Source: Armatimonadota bacterium
GTDB taxonomy: Bacteria; Sysuimicrobiota; Sysuimicrobiia; Sysuimicrobiales; Humicultoraceae
NCBI GenBank assembly: GCA_016198805.1
Contig: JACQHU010000019.1
Location: 1-33,555, forward strand
Length of the DNA: 33,555 nucleotides
Reading direction: 5' to 3'
Part shown: piece after piece, positions 28,422-33,555 of the stretch
Layout of the letters: every line of letters starts with the position of its first letter
Position numbering within the stretch: the stretch's first letter is position 1
Program-made: the position numbers and the translations under genes
Notes under the pieces: model-generated
Seen by the model: the letters and a program-made list of their open reading frames with translations, nothing else
The model's database searches: none
What the model was told of the DNA's origin: nothing

Positions 28422-28679
28422 CTACTCTGCGCGCTTCAAGATCTCGACGACCCGCCACCGCTTCTCCTGGGACACGGGGCGGGTCTCCACGATGCGCACG
28501 CGATCGCCGGCCCTGGCCTGGTTCTGCTCATCGTGGGCCTTGACGCTGCGGCTGCGCCGCACGGCCTTCTTGTACAGGGGATGGTGAGTGATGGTCTCGA
28601 TCCGGACGACCACCGTCTTGGTCATCTTGTCGCTGGTCACCACACCCACCTGGTTCTTCCGCCTGCCCCGCTCTGCCAT
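28422..28679 (-). CDS. rpsQ: 30S ribosomal protein S17
   Basis: [72 protein letters not shown]. Confidence 0.96.
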   Translation of the reverse strand: MAERGRRKNQVGVVTSDKMTKTVVVRIETITHHPLYKKAVRRSRSVKAHDEQNQARAGDRVRIVETRPVSQEKRWRVVEILKRAE

Positions 28680-28701
28680 CCGTTGATCCCCGCCTCTCCC
28701 C

Positions 28702-28890
28702 CTAGACCCGGACGCCCTGGGCGTCCAGCGTGGCCTTCAGCCGCGCGATGTCCCGGCGCAGCTCCCGGATGCGGGAGGTGTTGCGCTGCTGCGACACCTT
28801 GATCCGCAGCAAGAACAGTTCGCGGTCGGCCTCTTCCAGTTTCTTCATGAGTTCCGCGGAGGTCAGCTCCCGCATCGCGCTCGCCTTCAT
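28702..28890 (-). CDS. rpmC: 50S ribosomal protein L29
   Basis: [55 protein letters not shown]. Confidence 0.95.
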   Translation of the reverse strand: MKASAMRELTSAELMKKLEEADRELFLLRIKVSQQRNTSRIRELRRDIARLKATLDAQGVRV

Positions 28891-28892
28891 GG

Positions 28893-29300
28893 TCAGGCCA
28901 CCACCCGCGTGACGAACTTGGTCTTGATCGGCAGCTTGTGGGACGCCAGCGCCATGGCCTCCCTGGCCTGGCCCTCTGGCACGCCGGAGAGCTCAAAGAG
29001 GATCCGGCCGGGCCGGACCACCGCGACCCAGAACTCGGGGTTGCCCTTCCCGCTGCCCATGCGCGTTTCGGCCGGCTTCTTGGTCACCGGCTTGTCGGGG
29101 AACAGGCGGATCCATAGCTTCCCCCCCCGGCGGATGTACCGGGTGATCGTCCGGCGGGCGGCTTCCAGCTGAGCGCTCGTGACCCATCCGGGTGCCAGCG
29201 CCTGTAGCCCGTACTCCCCGAAGACGACGGTGGAGCCGGCGAACGCCTTGCCCGCCCGGCTCCCCCGGTGCGCCTTACGAAACTTTGTCCGCTTGGGCAT
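28893..29300 (-). CDS. rplP: 50S ribosomal protein L16
   Basis: [86 protein letters not shown]. Confidence 0.96.
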   Translation of the reverse strand: MPKRTKFRKAHRGSRAGKAFAGSTVVFGEYGLQALAPGWVTSAQLEAARRTITRYIRRGGKLWIRLFPDKPVTKKPAETRMGSGKGNPEFWVAVVRPGRILFELSGVPEGQAREAMALASHKLPIKTKFVTRVVA

Positions 29301-30054
29301 CAACATCGGTGCCCTTCCTCCTGACGCTCGCCGGCTCGGTGCGGCTGGGAATCACTACGGGCCCCGTCCCCCCGCCTGAGGCAGGCTCGGGCCGCGGGGG
29401 CCGGCGGAGCTCCGGCTCGTGCCGCCGGCCTTCGGGCAGAATCTCGCCCCGGTAGATCCAGACCTTCACCCCAATGCGCCCGTAGGTGGTAAGCGCCTCG
29501 GCGACCCCGAAGTCGATGTCGGCTCGCAGCGTGTGCAGCGGGACGCGGCCTTCCCGGTACCACTCGTACCGCGCGATCTCCGCGCCGCCGAGGCGACCGC
29601 TGCACGCGATCCGGATGCCCTTGGCGCCGGCCCGAAGGCTGCGCTGAACCGCCTGTTTCATGGCGCGCCGGTAGGCGATGCGGCGCTCCAGCTGCGCCGC
29701 GACGTTCTCGGCGACCAGCTGGGCCTCGATCTCGGGCCGCCGCACCTCATTGACGCTGAGCAGGATCTGGCGGCCGGTGAGCGCATCCAGTTCTTTCTTC
29801 AGGGCGTCGATCCCCGTGCCGCCCCGGCCGATGATGATCCCCGGGCGCGCCGAATGGATGATGACGCGCGCCCGGTTGGCGGCGCGCTCGATCTCCACGC
29901 GGGAGATCCCGGCCCGGTGCAGCTTCTTCTTGATCAGGGTCCGGATCTTCTGATCCTCCTCGATCAGGGCCGCCATGTCCTTGGCATACCAGCGCGACTC
30001 CCAATCGCGGATGATCCCCACCCGCAGCCCGACCGGATTAACCTTTTGCCCCAC
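29275..30054 (-). CDS. rpsC: 30S ribosomal protein S3 with extended C-terminus
   Basis: [26 protein letters not shown]...[22 protein letters not shown]; the unusual C-terminal tail overlaps rplP. Confidence 0.97.
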   Translation of the reverse strand: MGQKVNPVGLRVGIIRDWESRWYAKDMAALIEEDQKIRTLIKKKLHRAGISRVEIERAANRARVIIHSARPGIIIGRGGTGIDALKKELDALTGRQILLSVNEVRRPEIEAQLVAENVAAQLERRIAYRRAMKQAVQRSLRAGAKGIRIACSGRLGGAEIARYEWYREGRVPLHTLRADIDFGVAEALTTYGRIGVKVWIYRGEILPEGRRHEPELRRPPRPEPASGGGTGPVVIPSRTEPASVRRKGTDVDAQADKVS

Positions 30055-30075
30055 CGTCCACCTCCGCTGCGCGGC

Positions 30076-30417
30076 CTAGCGGCCCGCGCGCTCCCCCACG
30101 ACCACAGTGATGTGACTCGTCCGCTTGGTCAGGATATCTGCCCGGCCGCGCGCCCGGGGCTGGAGCCGTTTCGTCACCGGCCCCTTGTCGACATACGCCC
30201 GGGCGACCACCAGATCGTCGGCGTCCAGTTCCAGGTTGTTCTCGGCATTGGCCACCGCCGATTGCAGGACTTTGGCCACCATCTTGGCGATCACGCCGGG
30301 CGCCACGCGCAACCGGGCTTCGGCCTCGCTCACCGGCAGCCCGCGCAACCCCTGCAGGGCGCGGCGGGCCTTACGGGGCGACACGCTCTGGTATCGGGCC
30401 GTGGCCGTTGCCTCCAT
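30076..30417 (-). CDS. rplV: 50S ribosomal protein L22
   Basis: YQSVSPRKARRALQGLRGLPVSEAEARLRV...VARAYVDKGPVTKRLQPRARGRADILTKRTSHITVVV. Confidence 0.96.
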   Translation of the reverse strand: MEATATARYQSVSPRKARRALQGLRGLPVSEAEARLRVAPGVIAKMVAKVLQSAVANAENNLELDADDLVVARAYVDKGPVTKRLQPRARGRADILTKRTSHITVVVGERAGR

Positions 30418-30432
30418 GACGTCCTCCTGCCC

Positions 30433-30717
30433 CTACTTCAACGTGCTCGAGCGCTCGGTGTGCGCGCCGTGCCCCCTGAACGTCCGCGTCGGGGCGAACT
30501 CGCCGAGCTTGTGTCCGACCATCTGCTCCGTGACGTAGGTCGGGACATGCTTCCGGCCGTCATACACGGCGATGGTGTGCCCGACGAACTCCGGGAGGAT
30601 GGTCGAGCGCCGCGACCAGGTCTTGATGACCCGCCGCTCCCGCGAGCGGTTCAACTCCCGCACCTTCTCGGCCAGATGCTCGTCGACGAACGGCCCTTTC
30701 TTCCGCGATCGTCCCAT
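30433..30717 (-). CDS. rpsS: 30S ribosomal protein S19
   Basis: [19 protein letters not shown]...[53 protein letters not shown]. Confidence 0.97.
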   Translation of the reverse strand: MGRSRKKGPFVDEHLAEKVRELNRSRERRVIKTWSRRSTILPEFVGHTIAVYDGRKHVPTYVTEQMVGHKLGEFAPTRTFRGHGAHTERSSTLK

Positions 30718-30737
30718 GCCTGGTTCGCGCCTCCCGA

Positions 30738-31562
30738 TTACTCGCGCCGCTTCACGATCAGCGCATCGCTGCGCTTGGCTTTCCGCGTCTTATAGCCCAG
30801 CGTGGGTTTGCCCCACGGGCTGACCGGTCCCGGCATGCCGACCGGCGACCGCCCCTCGCCGCCGCCGTGGGGGTGGCTGGATGGATCCATCGCGACCCCG
30901 CGCACGGACGGGCGCCAGCCCATCCACCGGACGCGGCCGGCCTTGCCCAGCTTGATGGCCTCGTGCTCCAGGTTGCCGACCTGCCCCACCGTCGCCCGGC
31001 AGTCCTGGGGCACCAGGCGCACCTCGCCGGACGGCAGCCGGAGGTGCGCGAATGCGCCCTCCTTGGCCATGATCTGGGCGCCGCTCCCGGCGGCCCGGAC
31101 TATCTGCCCGCCGCGCGACGGCATGAGTTCGACGTTGTGGACCACGGTGCCCACCGGGATCGCGCGCAACGGCAGGGCGTTCCCCGGCCGGATGTCCGCG
31201 TCGGGCCCGGATGTCACCACATCGCCCACGTTGAGGCCCACCGGCGCCAGGATGTACCGCTTCTCCCCGTCGGCGTACTGCAGCAGCGCGATCCGGGCCG
31301 AGCGGTTCGGGTCATATTCGATGGCTTTGACTCGGCCCGGCACGCCGTCTTTGTCCCGCTTGAAGTCGATCACGCGGTACTGACGCTTGTGCCCGCCGCC
31401 CCGGTGGCGGACGGTGATCTTTCCCTGCCCGTTGCGGCCGGCTCGCTGCGTCAGCGGCTGGACCAGCGACCGCTCCGGCCTGGCCTTCGTGATCTCCTCA
31501 TACGTGGAGCCCGTGGCGAAGCGTCGGCCCGGCGTGGTCGGTGCGTACTTCTTGATGCCCAT
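30738..31562 (-). CDS. rplB: 50S ribosomal protein L2
   Basis: [33 protein letters not shown]...[56 protein letters not shown]. Confidence 0.97.
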   Translation of the reverse strand: MGIKKYAPTTPGRRFATGSTYEEITKARPERSLVQPLTQRAGRNGQGKITVRHRGGGHKRQYRVIDFKRDKDGVPGRVKAIEYDPNRSARIALLQYADGEKRYILAPVGLNVGDVVTSGPDADIRPGNALPLRAIPVGTVVHNVELMPSRGGQIVRAAGSGAQIMAKEGAFAHLRLPSGEVRLVPQDCRATVGQVGNLEHEAIKLGKAGRVRWMGWRPSVRGVAMDPSSHPHGGGEGRSPVGMPGPVSPWGKPTLGYKTRKAKRSDALIVKRRE

Positions 31563-31583
31563 CGCGGCCTCCTGACGTCGGCC

Positions 31584-31868
31584 CTAGGTCAGACTCTCGA
31601 GATCGATCTTCTGGCCCGGGGCCAGTGTCACGATCGCCTTGCGCCGCCCGGGGGAAGTGAACTCGTACCGTCCCCGCCTCCGGGTGCGGCCCCGGAGATT
31701 CATGATGTTCACTTTGCGCACCCGGACGGAAAACAGCTCCTGAACGGCCTGCCGGACAGTAATCTTGTTTGCCCCCGGGGCCACTTCAAAGGTGTACTTG
31801 CCGGCTTCACCGCCCCGCAGGCTCTTCTCGGTGAGGATCGGCCTCCGGATGATCGTCCGCGGGTTCAC
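31584..31868 (-). CDS. rplW: 50S ribosomal protein L23
   Basis: IIRRPILTEKSLRGGEAGKYTFEVAPGANKITVRQAVQELFSVRVRKVNIMNLRGR. Confidence 0.95.
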   Translation of the reverse strand: MNPRTIIRRPILTEKSLRGGEAGKYTFEVAPGANKITVRQAVQELFSVRVRKVNIMNLRGRTRRRGRYEFTSPGRRKAIVTLAPGQKIDLESLT

Positions 31869-32491
31869 GGCGCCAGCACCTCCTGCAGCTCGGTCAGCGC
31901 CCCACGCGTGATCAGCATGGGACGCGGGAGCAGCAGATGACGCACGGTCAGCCGTCGCGCCGCCAGGACCCGCGCGCCGCGCACGTTGGCCGCTGCCCGC
32001 GCGAGGGTGGCATCACCGGCTCCGGTCACGATCACCGCGCCGCCCTCGGCGCCCAGCGCCCGCAGCAGCGCGGCCACCGTCGCGGTCCGCGGCCGGTCGG
32101 TTGCCGACGGGTCGACCACGGTGACGCGGCCAGCCCGGACCTGGGCCGAGAGCGCCGACCGGAGCGCCAGGGCGCGCTCCTGCCGGTTCTGCTTCGGCGA
32201 GTAATCCTGCGGGCGCGGGCCGAAGGTGATGGCCCCGCCCACCCACAGCGGGGAGCGCCGGCTCCCGTGCCGGGCCCGGCCGGTCCCCTTCTGACGCCAC
32301 GGCTTGCGACCTCCACCCCGGACCATCCCTCGCGTCCTGGTGGCATGGGTGCCGGCGCGGGCGCTGGCCATCTCGGTCACCACGGCCCGGTGCAGCACCG
32401 CGCGGTGCGGTGCGAGGCCGAAGATCTCCTCCGGCAGGTCGAGCTCCCCCGTCGGGGCGCCCGTGGCATCCACGGTCGTCACCTTAGGCAT
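31865..32491 (-). CDS. rplD: 50S ribosomal protein L4
   Basis: GTHATRTRGMVRGGGRKPWRQKGTGRARHGSRRSPLWVGGAITFGPRPQDYSPKQNRQERALALRSALS. Confidence 0.96.
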   Translation of the reverse strand: MPKVTTVDATGAPTGELDLPEEIFGLAPHRAVLHRAVVTEMASARAGTHATRTRGMVRGGGRKPWRQKGTGRARHGSRRSPLWVGGAITFGPRPQDYSPKQNRQERALALRSALSAQVRAGRVTVVDPSATDRPRTATVAALLRALGAEGGAVIVTGAGDATLARAAANVRGARVLAARRLTVRHLLLPRPMLITRGALTELQEVLAP

Positions 32492-32525
32492 CCTGCACGG
32501 CCCGCTCGTTCGCCCTGGCCTTCAT

Positions 32526-33158
32526 TTACGCGTTCCTCTCCCGCGCGCTCCTCACCAGCAGCAACGCGCCCCGGATCCCCGGGGTCGCCCCGCGGACCAG
32601 CAAGAGGTCCCGCTTGGGGTCGACCTGGACCACCCGCAGCCGGCGGACGGTCACCCGCTTGTTCCCCGCTCGGCCGGGCATGCGCTTCCCGGGGAGCACG
32701 CGGGCCACATCCGAGGAGCCGATGGATCCCACGGCCCGGTGCATCAACGACACGCCGTGCGAATCCCGCTGCCCGCTAAAGCCGTGGCGCTTCATGGCGC
32801 CTGCGAAGCCCTTGCCGATGCTCGTGCCGGTCACATCAACGAGCTGGCCGGGGGCGAACGCCTCCACGGTGATGGTCTGGCCGGGCTGGACCGTCCCGCC
32901 CTCGGGCATGGGCACCTCGCGGATCACCCGGTGCGGGGGGATCTTGCGTTTCGCGAAGACCCCGCGCAGGGGCTTGGTGAGCTTGCGCTCCGGGACCGGC
33001 TCGAAGGCGACCTGGACCGCCGCGTACCCGTCGCGCTCGGGCGTCCGGGTATCGACCACGACGCAGGGGCCGGCCTCGATCACGGTCACCGACACGCTCT
33101 GGCCCTGCTCGTCGAAGATGCGGGTCATGCCAAGTTTTCGCCCAAGGATGGCCGCCAT
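32526..33158 (-). CDS. rplC: 50S ribosomal protein L3
   Basis: ILGRKLGMTRIFDEQGQSVSVTVIEAGPCVVV...GTSIGKGFAGAMKRHGFSGQRDSHGVSLMHRAVGSIGSSDVARVLPGKRMPGRAGNKRVTVR. Confidence 0.97.
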   Translation of the reverse strand: MAAILGRKLGMTRIFDEQGQSVSVTVIEAGPCVVVDTRTPERDGYAAVQVAFEPVPERKLTKPLRGVFAKRKIPPHRVIREVPMPEGGTVQPGQTITVEAFAPGQLVDVTGTSIGKGFAGAMKRHGFSGQRDSHGVSLMHRAVGSIGSSDVARVLPGKRMPGRAGNKRVTVRRLRVVQVDPKRDLLLVRGATPGIRGALLLVRSARERNA

Positions 33159-33167
33159 CGCTGCCCT

Positions 33168-33479
33168 CTACAGCTTGATCTCGATGTCCACGCCCGCCGG
33201 CAGGTCGAGGTGCATCAACTCGTCGACGGTCTTCTGGGTCGGCTCCAGGATATCGATCAGACGTCGATGGGTCCGGATTTCGAAGTGCTCCATCGACTCC
33301 TTATCGATATGGGGGGATCGGATCACACAGTAGACGTTCCGGTTCGTCGGCAGGGGCACCGGTCCCGACACCCGTGCGCCAGACTTGCGGACGACGCTGA
33401 CGATCTTCTCGGCCGACTGGTCCAGGACTTTGTGATCGAAGGCCTTGAGCTTGATGCGGATCTTCTGCGCGACGGCCAT
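33168..33479 (-). CDS. rpsJ: 30S ribosomal protein S10
   Basis: [73 protein letters not shown]. Confidence 0.97.
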   Translation of the reverse strand: MAVAQKIRIKLKAFDHKVLDQSAEKIVSVVRKSGARVSGPVPLPTNRNVYCVIRSPHIDKESMEHFEIRTHRRLIDILEPTQKTVDELMHLDLPAGVDIEIKL

Positions 33480-33483
33480 GAGC

Positions 33484-33555
33484 CTACTCCACGACCTTCG
33501 TGACGACGCCGGCGCCCACGGTCCGCCCGCCTTCCCGGATCGCAAACCGCAGCCC
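33484..33555 (-). CDS. tuf: Elongation factor Tu, C-terminal 23 codons (partial at the window edge)
   Basis: Minus-strand translation [23 protein letters not shown] is the canonical EF-Tu C-terminus. Confidence 0.93.
   Translation of the reverse strand, partial: GLRFAIREGGRTVGAGVVTKVVE

Overview
High-GC bacterial chromosomal segment with Firmicutes/Terrabacteria-like gene order. On the + strand, the left edge carries a possible transposase remnant and an orphan 3' half of a tRNA-Val(TAC) gene, which looks like an integration-site scar. This is followed by chrA, a complete mrpABCDEFG (mnhA-G) Na+/H+ antiporter operon and an M50 site-2 protease with CBS domains. The rest reads on the minus strand: tuf (partial)-rpsJ-rplCDWB-rpsS-rplV-rpsC-rplP-rpmC-rpsQ-rplNXE-rpsN-rpsH-rplFR-rpsE-rpmD-rplO-secY-adk-map-KOW protein-infA-rpmJ-rpsMKD-rpoA-rplQ-ecfA1-ecfA2-ecfT-truA-tRNA(CAT)-ireB/reoM-murA-trypsin-like protease-GT4 (TreT-like)-SLC13 transporter. 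No CRISPR array or complete mobile element is visible. The best leads are: (1) reoM/ireB directly upstream of murA with a Thr at position 7; (2) a 14-bp hairpin in the rpsK-rpsD gap, a candidate S4-type control element; (3) the tRNA-Val 3'-half scar; (4) a CAT-anticodon tRNA with a non-canonical A54 T-loop; (5) small ORFs joined to the Mrp operon by ATGA overlaps. I did not find a clear undescribed multi-gene system. Most of the window is conserved housekeeping.
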